Shown: piece after piece, positions 35,744-44,337 of the stretch
Layout: every line of letters begins with the position of its first letter
Numbering within the stretch: the first letter of the stretch is position 1
From: Denitrificimonas caeni DSM 24390
Lineage (GTDB): Bacteria; Pseudomonadota; Gammaproteobacteria; Pseudomonadales; Pseudomonadaceae
Direction of reading: 5' to 3'
DNA: 64,000 nt
NCBI RefSeq assembly: GCF_000421765.1
Contig: NZ_ATXQ01000001.1
Span: 1-64,000 of the forward strand
Translations under genes and position numbers: made by a program
Notes under the pieces: generated by a model
What the model was told of the DNA's origin: nothing
The model's input: only the letters and a program-made list of their open reading frames with translations
Databases searched by the model: none

Positions 35744-36316
35744 TTGAAGGAACTGCAATCTCACATCAACCTTACGCCTCCAGCAAATACCAAAGACAAA
35801 AAGCCAATCGCGGCTCACATAGACAAAGCCACGAGCAGTAAAATAAAAACCTTAAAGAAAAAATTCAACTTTAGCTCTGTCTATCATCTGCTCGAATTCG
35901 CGGTCCAATACTACGAGAAAACTAACGGAAGAGCCGCAACCATTCCAGAAAACAACGCGCCAAATAACAATCATTTACAAAAACTTTCTCAACAATCAAA
36001 ACCTACCGATATAACAGCAAGAGAACAGCTATCTGATGCTAATCAATATGCCGCAATCAAAGAGCCTACAGATACAGAGCCGGCAATAGAGCAACTTCAA
36101 GTCATAAATAACAAGCCCGACTTTCAACATGATTTAGTACCTAGCACCACAAACGACAGGAAGCCTCTTCGCCATACACAAGAGAAAGCGCCTCCAGAAA
36201 CAGCAGTTATAGATAAAAGAAAATCTGCAAAATTAACTCTAAATTCCGGAAAAACTATACACGTAACACTCCTTGAGCGGAGGACATGGAAGGGCCTACC
36301 TAAAGCTTATAAATAA
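35744..36316 (+). CDS. hypothetical protein with ribbon-helix-helix-like segment
   Basis: 190 residues from a TTG at 35744; the ribosome site is weak, so the start is uncertain. Residues about 20-62 (KPIAAHIDKATSSKIKTLKK … VYHLLEFAVQYYEK) look like a ribbon-helix-helix unit similar to those of the 547-residue protein upstream. A long Gln/Thr/Pro/Glu-rich disordered part follows, ending in a Lys-rich beta-like tail (KSAKLTLNSGKTIHVTLLER). The gene converges on the integrase, overlapping its 3' end by 10 bp. Function unknown; possibly a paralogous piece of the upstream protein. Confidence 0.6.
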   Translation: MKELQSHINLTPPANTKDKKPIAAHIDKATSSKIKTLKKKFNFSSVYHLLEFAVQYYEKTNGRAATIPENNAPNNNHLQKLSQQSKPTDITAREQLSDANQYAAIKEPTDTEPAIEQLQVINNKPDFQHDLVPSTTNDRKPLRHTQEKAPPETAVIDKRKSAKLTLNSGKTIHVTLLERRTWKGLPKAYK

Positions 36317-37527
36317 GCCGCCGACAAGCCTTCTAACGAGGCTCTGACAATATGCTGGCTCCACCACTCCATCATGGGCCTTCTACGCTCAATGTATTCG
36401 GCACGATTGTAAGCACTGCGAACGTCGTTGCTGTCTACGTGAGCCAAGGCCACTTCGATCAACTCCGAATCCCAAGCCTGTTCGTTTAATGTAGTACTCG
36501 CAATAGAGCGCAGTCCGTGACTAACAAGCTCACCACCAAAGCCCATGCGTTTTAATGCCATGTTAGCTGTCTGCGTATTTGCATGAGACTTTGGGTCTCG
36601 ATCTGAAGGAAAGACATATTCTCTATGGCCGCTATAAGGCCTAATGACCTCTAGAAGAGCAATGGCCTGATCAGTTAGCGGTATAGAATGTGGGCGACGC
36701 TTTTTCATTCTTTCAGCAGGAATGGTCCAGACTTTCTTATCCAAATCAATATCTACCCAGGCAGCCGTTGCAGCCTCGCCCGGACGTGTCATTGTGTGAA
36801 GCTGCCACTCGATCAGCAATCGCGTGGTCTGCTTAATACTGGCAGTGCTTATTGTTCGCATTAAGCGCGACAACTCTTCAGGTAGCAAAGTGGGTAAGTT
36901 TTTCTTTTGTGGTTTTTTAAACGTACTTCTAATACCTGCTAACGGATTAGAGAAAATAATGCCTGCGTTTACGGCAAAGGTCATGATCTCATTCATTCGC
37001 TGCGATATCCGCTTGACCGTCTCAAGACTGCCTTTAGCCTCAACAGGCTTAAGTACACTAATTACCGCAGGCGCAGTAATGTCTGAAACAGCTACAGAAC
37101 CAAGATCAGGAAAAATGTAATTCTCCAAGGAGCGCCAAATATCATCTGCGTAATCAGGCGTAACCTGCTCCCGCTTAACCACAAACCATTCACCAGCAAC
37201 AGACAAAAGCGTTTGATCTCCCGCCACTCTCAAAATTTCTTCTTTTCGATCTCGAACCTGTTTGGGGTCAACTCCCTGCCCAACCAACTCTCGCGCCTCA
37301 AGCGTCTCTTTTCTAGCCTGGGCGAGCGACACCTCAGGGTATGGCCCTAACCCCATATTGATTCTTTTTTTAGTTACAGGGTGGCGATAGTTAAAATTCC
37401 ACAATAACGATCCATTAGTGCGCACACGAAGCTGCAAACCATCACCATCAGTTAAGACGTAATCTTTTTCTTTAGGCCGCAAAGCTTTGATTTTTCTATC
37501 GCTAAGGCGCGACTGCACTGCTGTCAT
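36307..37527 (-). CDS. island tyrosine integrase (P4 type)
   Basis: 406 residues from the ATG at 37527, preceded by GGAG at seven bases; 15 further codons upstream lie in the 12-mer repeat region and are rejected. N-terminal DUF4102-type arm-binding domain (LSDRKIKALRPKEKDYVLTD … NMGLGPYPEVSLAQAR). Catalytic domain with the Arg in HTMTRPGEAATAAW, HGLRSIAST, and the nucleophile Tyr in VRSAYNRAEYIERRRPMMEW. Full length with all catalytic residues, so probably active. It lies 195 bp from the ssrA 3' end that it uses as att site, with its promoter inside the tandem 12-mers, so self-repression is likely. Confidence 0.93.
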   Translation of the reverse strand: MTAVQSRLSDRKIKALRPKEKDYVLTDGDGLQLRVRTNGSLLWNFNYRHPVTKKRINMGLGPYPEVSLAQARKETLEARELVGQGVDPKQVRDRKEEILRVAGDQTLLSVAGEWFVVKREQVTPDYADDIWRSLENYIFPDLGSVAVSDITAPAVISVLKPVEAKGSLETVKRISQRMNEIMTFAVNAGIIFSNPLAGIRSTFKKPQKKNLPTLLPEELSRLMRTISTASIKQTTRLLIEWQLHTMTRPGEAATAAWVDIDLDKKVWTIPAERMKKRRPHSIPLTDQAIALLEVIRPYSGHREYVFPSDRDPKSHANTQTANMALKRMGFGGELVSHGLRSIASTTLNEQAWDSELIEVALAHVDSNDVRSAYNRAEYIERRRPMMEWWSQHIVRASLEGLSAAYL

Positions 37528-37545
37528 GATATATCTCCACACCCT

Positions 37546-37608
37546 TTGGTATTCCAAGAATACATTAAACATCCTTGGAATACCTTTTGGAATACCATGT
37601 GGAATACC
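37546..37608 (+). repeat. three tandem 12-mers ending GGAATACC plus one inverted copy (right integrase arm)
   Basis: CCTTGGAATACC, TTTTGGAATACC and ATGTGGAATACC follow each other without gap at 37573-37608, and TTGGTATTCCAAG lies inverted at 37546-37558. The group overlaps the integrase upstream region and is 112 bp inside the right att core. The same motif is present at the left end (5301-5324). Confidence 0.8.
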
Positions 37609-37684
37609 AAAAGTGCCGGATTGGAAAAGACGCCTATAGACTGCTATAGCTCTGAAACCCTTGATATACGTGGATTACAGGTAC

Positions 37685-37711
37685 AAAAAAAGGCGCCCTA
37701 GGACGCCTTTA
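37685..37711 (-). terminator. island-supplied ssrA terminator
   Basis: AAAGGCG and CGCCTTT pair around a short loop; on the minus strand the hairpin ends in TTTTTTT. It lies 10 bp beyond the tmRNA 3' end on the island side, so the island has brought a replacement terminator for ssrA. Confidence 0.8.
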
Positions 37712-37720
37712 GATGATGAT

Positions 37721-37736
37721 TTGGTGGAGCCGGGGG
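37721..37736. repeat. right island attachment site (tmRNA 3' end)
   Basis: TTGGTGGAGCCGGGGG, identical to 5227-5242. After this the two copies diverge (GATTTG here, AAACC on the left). Confidence 0.9.
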
Positions 37737-38111
37737 GATTTGAACCCCCGTCCGCCAGTACTCCGCTGTCGGTACTACATGCTTAGCCGTGTCTACTAAT
37801 TTAATCCGCAGCCGCCCGATCGGCAGGGTGCTTTGGATGAGTTGTGTAAGTTTTAGCCACTTCGTCCACAACGTACTACGCGGCGATTCTGTTCTATCTG
37901 ACAGTCACTTCGAGTTTACAGACATCCTCTAGTGACTGCTGGAGCCGAGGCTACCAGAGGAGCGGCTAAGCTGCTTACGCAGCTAGAGCTGTTGCTCCGT
38001 AGTTTTCGTCATTGGCAACTATAGAAGTTGCAACAGTGGATTTACGAGTTCTGTTACCAACTCGGCATGCACCTAAAGTTTCGCAACCAGCGTCGAATCC
38101 TAATCGGCCCC
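37722..38111 (-). ncRNA. ssrA: transfer-messenger RNA
   Basis: About 390 nt. The 5' end GGGGCCG (from 38111) pairs with CGGCTCC before ACCA at the 3' end (37722). The tRNA-like half includes GATTCGAC near the 5' end and GGTTCAAATCC-type T loop near the 3' end. The open frame resumes at GCC after TATAGTT and encodes the degradation tag ANDENYGATALAA followed by TAA at about 37975. It rescues stalled ribosomes together with SmpB. The gene is intact despite the island at its 3' end. Confidence 0.95.
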
Positions 38112-38342
38112 GAAGTGTTCGCTTACTTAAGTGACAGGCATCTTACGCTAAAGCGCGTGTTATGTCGATCAATCATCCACTTCTGTGGATTAACTGCCCG
38201 ACTACGCTTTATCGCTTGCCTAACTATAAGATGGGGCTTAGGTGGCTTTTTTCAAGGCCTGCATAAAAATACTTTCAGCGCATTGGTAAACCCTTGCGTA
38301 CAAGACCCTACTCAAACCGCCGCCAAACAACCTCAAGAAAAA

Positions 38343-40355
38343 TCAATCTGCAGCTGCATCCGGCACACTCAGTTTTTTCTGATTATGCACCCAGTCCACT
38401 AATTCTCCTTGCGGGATATATCCATCAACCGTTTGCCGCAGAATCTGGCGAATCAATACACAGTCATTCTTGTCAACGGCAGCAAGCAACTCATGCAAGA
38501 TGACAGTCAATTCTTGCCATGGCAAAAACTCTTCATCTGCACGCATGATCATCGCATGCTCAGTCGGCGAAACATTATCGCCAATCAACAGCTCTTCGTA
38601 GAGCTTTTCACCTGGGCGCAAACCACTAAACTCAATGGCAATTTCACCGCTTGGATTACTCTCACTGCGCACGGTTAAGCCGGTCAGGTTAATCATCTTC
38701 TCTGCGAGCTCAACGATTTTAACTGGCTCCCCCATATCCAAAACAAAGACATCGCCGCCCTGCCCCATAGCACCCGCTTGAATCACCAGCTGCGAGGCTT
38801 CTGGGATGGTCATAAAGTAACGGGTCATTTTTGGATGGGTCACGGTTACCGGACCGCCACGCTTGATTTGCTCACGAAATAACGGAATCACCGAGCCAGA
38901 CGAGCCCAGCACGTTACCAAAGCGCACCATAGTAAAGCGCGTGCTATTGATATAACTTTGCTCGTCCGCTGGGTCCATAAACATCTGTGTGGAAAGCTCT
39001 TTACTGAGCGCCTGCAACACCATTTCTGCCAAGCGCTTAGTGCTGCCCATAATGTTCGTCGGGCGCACCGCCTTGTCAGTGGAGATCAGCACAAAATGCT
39101 CAACATCGGCAGCAATCGCCGCTTGCGCAGTATTTAAAGTGCCAATCACGTTATTAAGAATACCTTCAGCTGTGTTGTGCTCAACCATCGGCACATGTTT
39201 GTAGGCAGCAGCGTGGTAGACGGTATTCACCCGCCAAGTACTCATCACCTCACGCAAACGTTTGATATTACGAATCGAGCCTAAAATCGGAATCAAACGT
39301 ACGCGCAACGCTTCTTTACAAATTCGCGTATCAAGCTCTTTTTGAATGCTATACAGATTGAATTCACTGTGCTCAAACAAAATCAAAGTGGTCGCACCAC
39401 TGGCTAAAATCTGCCGGCACAGCTCCGAACCAATCGATCCGCCAGCGCCGGTGACCATTACGACTTTTTCATTAATACAGCGCTCAAACAGCTTCATCTG
39501 TGGCGCTACAGGGTCGCGTCCTAATAGGTCGGCAATATCGACCTCTTGTAGATCTTGCACCTTGACACGACCACTGGCCAAATCCATAAAGCCTGGAATA
39601 CTGCGCACATGCAGCGCAAAAGGCTCAAGCTCAGCTAACACTTCACGACGTCGGGCACGTGTCGCCGAAGGCATTGCCAAGAGCACTTGTGTGGCACCCG
39701 TAAGGTCTATCATTTGCTGAATATGTTTAGGCTTATAAACTTTCAGTCCCGCAATAGTACGCGTAGCAATCGCATCATCGTCATCAATAAACGCCACTGG
39801 ACGCATTGATTTGCCCATCCGCAAAGCAGCAACCAGCTGATTGCCCGCCGAGCCAGCGCCATAAATAGCCACACGTGGCAAGTGATCGGCTTGTTTGATA
39901 AACGGCATATATGCCGCATTTCCTAGCCAGTCACCCAAGAAGTACTGGCGCATCAATAAACGTAAACCACCGATAGTGATAATACTTACCCACCAATAAT
40001 TCACTACCAATGAGCGTGGTACTGCGGCGGTGTCATCTTGAAACCAATAAATCGCTAATGCAAAAACTAAAGCCGAGACTGTCACTGCTTTAGCGATGGC
40101 CACCAACACTTCTTTGCCAACGAAGCGCATCACCGCACGGTACATTCCAAAGCGAATGAACAAAGGAATAGCAATAAGAGGCGCAATCACAAACAACCAG
40201 CGCTGCTCGCCGAGCAAGTCAACCCGGTGGTCAACGCCTAAACGAACAATAAACGCCAGCCATAAAGACAGCCATACTAAAAAGACATCGGCAAAAACCT
40301 GCAGCAATCGTTTATAACGACGCGGTAAGCCTAATAGCATTTCTCTCAATTTCAT
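38343..40355 (-). CDS. wbpM: UDP-N-acetylglucosamine 4,6-dehydratase WbpM-like (NDP-sugar epimerase/dehydratase)
   Basis: 670 residues from the ATG at 40355, preceded by AAAGGGA. The N-terminal 130 residues have four membrane segments. A CoA-binding-like Rossmann domain follows (VAIYGAGSAGNQL), then the catalytic short-chain dehydratase domain with VMVTGAGGSIGSELCR (about 305) and TNIMGSTKRLAEM, where Met replaces the usual Tyr of Y-x3-K, as in membrane WbpM homologues. The enzyme makes the 4-keto-6-deoxy intermediate for QuiNAc/FucNAc-type O-antigen sugars at the inner membrane. It is the last gene of the cluster, as in Pseudomonas. Confidence 0.93.
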   Translation of the reverse strand: MKLREMLLGLPRRYKRLLQVFADVFLVWLSLWLAFIVRLGVDHRVDLLGEQRWLFVIAPLIAIPLFIRFGMYRAVMRFVGKEVLVAIAKAVTVSALVFALAIYWFQDDTAAVPRSLVVNYWWVSIITIGGLRLLMRQYFLGDWLGNAAYMPFIKQADHLPRVAIYGAGSAGNQLVAALRMGKSMRPVAFIDDDDAIATRTIAGLKVYKPKHIQQMIDLTGATQVLLAMPSATRARRREVLAELEPFALHVRSIPGFMDLASGRVKVQDLQEVDIADLLGRDPVAPQMKLFERCINEKVVMVTGAGGSIGSELCRQILASGATTLILFEHSEFNLYSIQKELDTRICKEALRVRLIPILGSIRNIKRLREVMSTWRVNTVYHAAAYKHVPMVEHNTAEGILNNVIGTLNTAQAAIAADVEHFVLISTDKAVRPTNIMGSTKRLAEMVLQALSKELSTQMFMDPADEQSYINSTRFTMVRFGNVLGSSGSVIPLFREQIKRGGPVTVTHPKMTRYFMTIPEASQLVIQAGAMGQGGDVFVLDMGEPVKIVELAEKMINLTGLTVRSESNPSGEIAIEFSGLRPGEKLYEELLIGDNVSPTEHAMIMRADEEFLPWQELTVILHELLAAVDKNDCVLIRQILRQTVDGYIPQGELVDWVHNQKKLSVPDAAAD

Positions 40356-40494
40356 TTGTGTCCCTTTAGACTCTGTGCTGTCATTAGCACCCATTACCAG
40401 TCTGCAAATCGTCGATTGCAATACATATTAACGTGTTATTTATTAAGCTCTTACAGCGCAGTAAGAACAAATTCTCTAGACAAATCTGTGCGTG

Positions 40495-41517
40495 TTAATC
40501 AGCAGCCTTTTCCAACTGCCCAGCTTTAAACTTTACCGCCAGTAACACCAACGGTAGATATGCAATTACCACGCCAAGCAAGCCGTCTACATAGCCAAGC
40601 CCCACCAATAAAGCCATGGGTAGCAACCAAACAAGGTTGATCAGCATAACAGCCAAAGTTACAGGCCGGTGTGCAGCATATTGGCGTGAAGCATATTGGT
40701 AAGCATGACTGCGATGCGCCTCATAGACCTTGTCCCCGCGCAATAAACGCCGTAATAAAGTAAAAGTCGCATCCACCACAAACACACCGAGCAATATCAC
40801 CCAACTCCACAGCAACTCAGCGGTAAACCAAGCGGCCTGTAACGACAGCACAGCCAAAATCAGACCTAAAAAGCCACTTCCCGCATCACCCATAAAAATG
40901 CGCGCTGGCGGAAAATTCCAACATAAAAACCCAGCCACAGCCGCCGCTAACAAAACCGGCACCAATGCTAAATTCGCGGCACCCAGCAACACATACAACA
41001 ACGCGCCACCGAGACACACACAAATCGCCTCAACACTGGCAATACCATCAATACCATCCATAAAGTTATACAGATTGAGCAGCCAGACGATATACACAGC
41101 TGCCAATACATGGCCTATCACGCCTAAATCAAAGGCATAACCAAACACCAATAGCGACGGCAAGCCACCTAACCAATACAAAGCCCAAGCAGCTGATGAA
41201 AAGTGACCGAGTAAGCGCCAGCGTGCCGCAATATGGCCATGGTCATCTAAAAAACCAAGTATTGCCACGCCCGCACCTGCTCCAATAGTACCAATCACAA
41301 ATGGCCAAGGTAGCAACTGCAACACACCCAAAAACGGCAAAACCGCAAGAAAACTTAAAACAATCGCCACACCACCACCGCGCGGCGTGGGCACGGAATG
41401 AGAACTACGCTCGTTAGGAATATCCATCAAACTGCTAGCCAGCGCATAACGGCGCAAAACCCAGGTCAAAACAAAAGCTGCTATAAATACAACCGCAGCA
41501 ATCAACACGTTACTCAT
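40495..41517 (-). CDS. wbpL: WbpL-like undecaprenyl-phosphate glycosyl-1-phosphate transferase
   Basis: 340 residues, ATG at 41517. About ten hydrophobic segments. Polyprenyl-phosphate HexNAc-1-P transferase motifs are present: NERSSHSVPTPRGGGVAIVL, LNLYNFMDGIDGIASVE with the Asp pair, and RIFMGDAGSGFLGLIL. The enzyme loads the first sugar (FucNAc, QuiNAc or GlcNAc) on undecaprenyl phosphate to start the O-unit. It sits 140 bp upstream of wbpM in the same direction, the standard Pseudomonas arrangement. Confidence 0.92.
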   Translation of the reverse strand: MSNVLIAAVVFIAAFVLTWVLRRYALASSLMDIPNERSSHSVPTPRGGGVAIVLSFLAVLPFLGVLQLLPWPFVIGTIGAGAGVAILGFLDDHGHIAARWRLLGHFSSAAWALYWLGGLPSLLVFGYAFDLGVIGHVLAAVYIVWLLNLYNFMDGIDGIASVEAICVCLGGALLYVLLGAANLALVPVLLAAAVAGFLCWNFPPARIFMGDAGSGFLGLILAVLSLQAAWFTAELLWSWVILLGVFVVDATFTLLRRLLRGDKVYEAHRSHAYQYASRQYAAHRPVTLAVMLINLVWLLPMALLVGLGYVDGLLGVVIAYLPLVLLAVKFKAGQLEKAAD

Positions 41518-41548
41518 AGGTATTCCAAAGTTTATGACACATTAAATA

Positions 41549-42001
41549 TTATGCGTTTTTACTTTCCGCGCTTTCTGGTAAAAAGTGCAGCGTTGGTAGC
41601 AGCAAAGTACCCAACATCGAGCGCGCAGTGATCTGCTGCAACATGTCCCGAATAGCACCATAAAGCATGGCTGAGCCATTCACTCGAACCAAGTCGTATC
41701 TATCGTCGCAAGTAAAATCAGCTGCAAGTTTAAACACGCCCTGCACAGCAATATCAAAGGTGTAAGGTGCTTTTTTTACTGCATCAGCTTCATTTAAAAC
41801 GGCAACTCGCAACGCAACTAAAAAGTCAGTCGTGTTATTTTCTTGCTGACCCACGGTGTTTTCTACAAGTAGATTTACCCCTTCAAAATCAAACTGTGGC
41901 GCCCAAATTTCACCCAGACCGTCAGCATCCTCAAATGTTTCTACCCGTGTTTTAGTAAAGACCATCTGCATCAACTGTAGAGGCGATAATTGAATACTCA
42001 T
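41549..42001 (-). CDS. SecB-like toxin-antitoxin chaperone
   Basis: 150 residues from the ATG at 42001, one base after the mqsA-like stop (TAA-A-ATG). The sequence MSIQLSPLQLMQMVFTKTRV and the later FDIAVQGVFKLAADF and YGAIRDMLQQITARSMLGTL match the SecB fold, including the final LLLPTLHF typical of SecB-like chaperones of tripartite toxin-antitoxin-chaperone systems. It is shorter and more divergent than housekeeping SecB. It probably folds or protects the neighbouring antitoxin. No toxin gene is next to the pair. Confidence 0.82.
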   Translation of the reverse strand: MSIQLSPLQLMQMVFTKTRVETFEDADGLGEIWAPQFDFEGVNLLVENTVGQQENNTTDFLVALRVAVLNEADAVKKAPYTFDIAVQGVFKLAADFTCDDRYDLVRVNGSAMLYGAIRDMLQQITARSMLGTLLLPTLHFLPESAESKNA

Positions 42002-42002
42002 T

Positions 42003-42611
42003 TTAATGGACCCATTGCTTTTGAGCAGACCCAGCAAAATGTGCTGTACCAATCACAACCTGCTCACGTACAGAGTCCTGCAATTGAAAACCTGCATACA
42101 ACTGCTGCTGTACTCGCCCTTTAGCTCTCACAGCGGCTAAAGCGAGGGTCATAGACTGGCTTGATAACGTTATTTGTTCAGTAGCAAACCCAGCATGTTG
42201 TTTAAGCCACGCAAACGCTGCAGGCACAGCTTGAGCAACGCGTAAAAGCTTATCCATGCCTTCCGATTGGGCAACATCATCCGACTCATATTTACTGAAA
42301 GCCACGGGCCCACCACCAAACACTTGAGCAGCCTGAGCCTGGGTTAACTCCAGAGACTCGCGCAGTTCGCGTAATTGCGCGCCCGTTAGCAAACCATCGA
42401 CTTCCTTTTTAAACGCCTGCAAAACACGCTTATTCGCGCGCAAGTGCTTAGCGTCTGCCTGCTCTGTTCCACACTCAGAACAACAGGCAAAGTACAGCGG
42501 CAGCAGACGTTCAACACCTTTATAAACCGTTGACTCGCTTGCCTGCTGCTCAGTTAAAACACCCTGCTCACAAAGAGGGCAGGTTGAAAATACATTTTTA
42601 TCAGTTGTCAT
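42003..42611 (-). CDS. MqsA-family antitoxin (zinc finger + HTH) with C-terminal extension
   Basis: 202 residues from the ATG at 42611 (GGAG six bases upstream). N-terminal YgiT-type zinc finger: CPLCEQG … CCSECG, then a helix-turn-helix domain with LRESLELTQAQAAQVFGGGP and AFSKYESDDVAQSEG as in MqsA. The C-terminal 75 residues (after LKQHAGFATEQ) are an extension beyond ordinary MqsA and may be the chaperone-addiction region for the SecB-like protein. In MqsRAC-type systems an MqsR toxin precedes; only 66 bp separate this gene from the acetyltransferase, so MqsR is absent. Confidence 0.85.
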   Translation of the reverse strand: MTTDKNVFSTCPLCEQGVLTEQQASESTVYKGVERLLPLYFACCSECGTEQADAKHLRANKRVLQAFKKEVDGLLTGAQLRELRESLELTQAQAAQVFGGGPVAFSKYESDDVAQSEGMDKLLRVAQAVPAAFAWLKQHAGFATEQITLSSQSMTLALAAVRAKGRVQQQLYAGFQLQDSVREQVVIGTAHFAGSAQKQWVH

Positions 42612-42699
42612 TTTTGTCTCCATCATAGATGACACGACACAACACGTCTCCCTATGCTTTTACCATAATGATAAGTCATTTTATCATTACTCGGTAGAC

Positions 42700-43278
42700 T
42701 TATTCCGCGCGTAGCGCTGTTCCCGCAGGGATATTCTCAGCATCAGGCACTACTACGTTGTAACCTGCACTGCATCCAGCTTGTAACCAAGCACGTGCGC
42801 CAACGCGAACGCCACCCGCAATCTGCACTCCAACACCCAAATGGCCGAAGTCGCCCAGCACGGCATCATGGTCCAGCGTGGCATTGGCATTAATAATCGC
42901 CGCACGGCCCACTTGCGCATCTACACCCACAACAGCTAACGCCATAACTGCAGTACCCGCACCCAAAATTACTGAAGCGCTGACATAAGCACGCGGATGC
43001 ACTACAGATACCAATTTAATACCTGCTTGTTCAATGGCCGTACACCACTGTTCACGCACTTCATTATTACCTACAGCAGCAATCGCACCTTGCGCTTTAT
43101 CAACAAACTTGGCTAAACCCGCAACATCAGTGACCACAGGCAAGCCAAAAGATTCTTGCAACGCAGGCCAACGGTCATCGACAAACAAAACCTGCTGCCA
43201 ATCACCTGATAATAAAGCCGATTCAGCAACCGCTTTACCATGCCCACCAGCACCTAATATCAACAATGTCTTTGTCAT
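42700..43278 (-). CDS. PglD/NeuD-like sugar O/N-acetyltransferase
   Basis: 192 residues from the ATG at 43278. The N-terminal Rossmann-like part LLILGAGGHGKAVAESALLS is followed by a left-handed beta-helix of hexapeptide repeats (GAGTAVMALAVVGVDAQVGR, IINANATLDHDAVLGDF) with the catalytic His in TLDHDA. Such enzymes acetylate amino sugars of O-antigen or glycan precursors using acetyl-CoA. Co-directional with, and 18 bp after, the epimerase gene, so it probably acts on the same sugar. Confidence 0.88.
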   Translation of the reverse strand: MTKTLLILGAGGHGKAVAESALLSGDWQQVLFVDDRWPALQESFGLPVVTDVAGLAKFVDKAQGAIAAVGNNEVREQWCTAIEQAGIKLVSVVHPRAYVSASVILGAGTAVMALAVVGVDAQVGRAAIINANATLDHDAVLGDFGHLGVGVQIAGGVRVGARAWLQAGCSAGYNVVVPDAENIPAGTALRAE

Positions 43279-43295
43279 AAGCTCAAAACCCAACC

Positions 43296-44264
43296 CTAAG
43301 ACTCTGCCAGATACGCGGCGGCTGTTTTACGCATGGCATCTTCAACAGTGACGGGAGGCGTCCAGCCCAATAACTGCTGATTTTTACTGATATCAACCTG
43401 CAAAGACCCACACAATCGCTGAGAAAAACTACGCTTACCCAGTAACGCAAAAGCTGCATTCAACCAGCTCATAGGCACAGGCAGCAAACGTGCCCGCTTA
43501 TCTAAAGCAACGCCCAACTGCTGTAACATTTGCGTAACAGATAAATCATGACCATCACTGGCTAAAAACACTTGATTAACAGCTGCAGGATGCTCAGCGC
43601 AGATCAAAATCAAATCCACCAAATTATCCAGCGCTACTAAACTACGCTTGTTATGAATGGCACCTAAAGGCAGAGGTACGCCGCGCTGCACCCATTGCAT
43701 CATGCTGCGAAAATTGGCTTTCACACCTGGGCCATACACCAAGACCGGACGCACAATCGCAACTTCTAAGCCTGTCTCTTGCGCTAATGCCAGCAACGCC
43801 TGCTCGGCTTCGTATTTCGACACACCATAGGGGTCGCTTGGCTGTGCTAACGCATCCGCCGTATACGGCTGCCCCAACTCAGTGCCTTCACCATTCACTT
43901 TAATCGAACTGACAAATACAAAGCGCTGCACTCCAGCAGCCACCGCTTGGCGCGCTAAGGCTAAAGTGCCATCAACATTCACTTTACGAAACTCAGCTAA
44001 AGGATCATTCGAGGTTTCATTCATCACATGCACACGGGCAGCAGCATGAATCACCACATCAACACCTTGCAGCGCATCACGCCAATCCGTTTGTGCTGTG
44101 AGCTCTGGTACTTGCACAACACGCACCACATTTGCCACAAGCACAGCACGACGTACAGCAATGGTTAAATCGTATTGCCCATCGGCAACAATTCGCTGCT
44201 GCACAGCACGGCCAACAAAGCCAGTCGCACCAGTGAGCAGCACACGTTTTTGTTTAACAGCCAT
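43296..44264 (-). CDS. NAD-dependent epimerase/reductase (O-antigen sugar)
   Basis: 322 residues, ATG at 44264. Extended short-chain dehydrogenase: LLTGATGFVGRAVQQ at the N-terminus, VFVSSIKVNGEG, and the catalytic YGVSKYEAEQALL (Y-x3-K). Similar proteins stand next to wbpL in Pseudomonas O-antigen loci (WbpV-like or UDP-HexNAc 4-ketoreductases working after WbpM). Substrate inferred as the 4-keto-6-deoxy product of WbpM or a related UDP-HexNAc. The preceding 350 bp are REP-like repeats and the frameshifted Fic end. Confidence 0.88.
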   Translation of the reverse strand: MAVKQKRVLLTGATGFVGRAVQQRIVADGQYDLTIAVRRAVLVANVVRVVQVPELTAQTDWRDALQGVDVVIHAAARVHVMNETSNDPLAEFRKVNVDGTLALARQAVAAGVQRFVFVSSIKVNGEGTELGQPYTADALAQPSDPYGVSKYEAEQALLALAQETGLEVAIVRPVLVYGPGVKANFRSMMQWVQRGVPLPLGAIHNKRSLVALDNLVDLILICAEHPAAVNQVFLASDGHDLSVTQMLQQLGVALDKRARLLPVPMSWLNAAFALLGKRSFSQRLCGSLQVDISKNQQLLGWTPPVTVEDAMRKTAAAYLAES

Positions 44265-44337
44265 CTACAAATCCCTGCAAGTTGAACCTCTACCAACACT
44301 TCTGAGCGCGCGAACCACTAATCCGCACCCCACCCCC

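Noticed and set aside
5227-37736. Prophage
   Set aside because: No capsid, portal, terminase, tail or lysis genes; DUF932/YqaJ/RadC and AlpA are island backbone genes.
38028-38402. Plus-strand frame across the tmRNA 5' half
   Set aside because: It lies on tmRNA and its promoter region, on the opposite strand, with no supporting signal.
42612-42699. A short MqsR toxin gene upstream of mqsA
   Set aside because: The gap is far too short for the about 98-residue toxin, and no fragment of it is readable.
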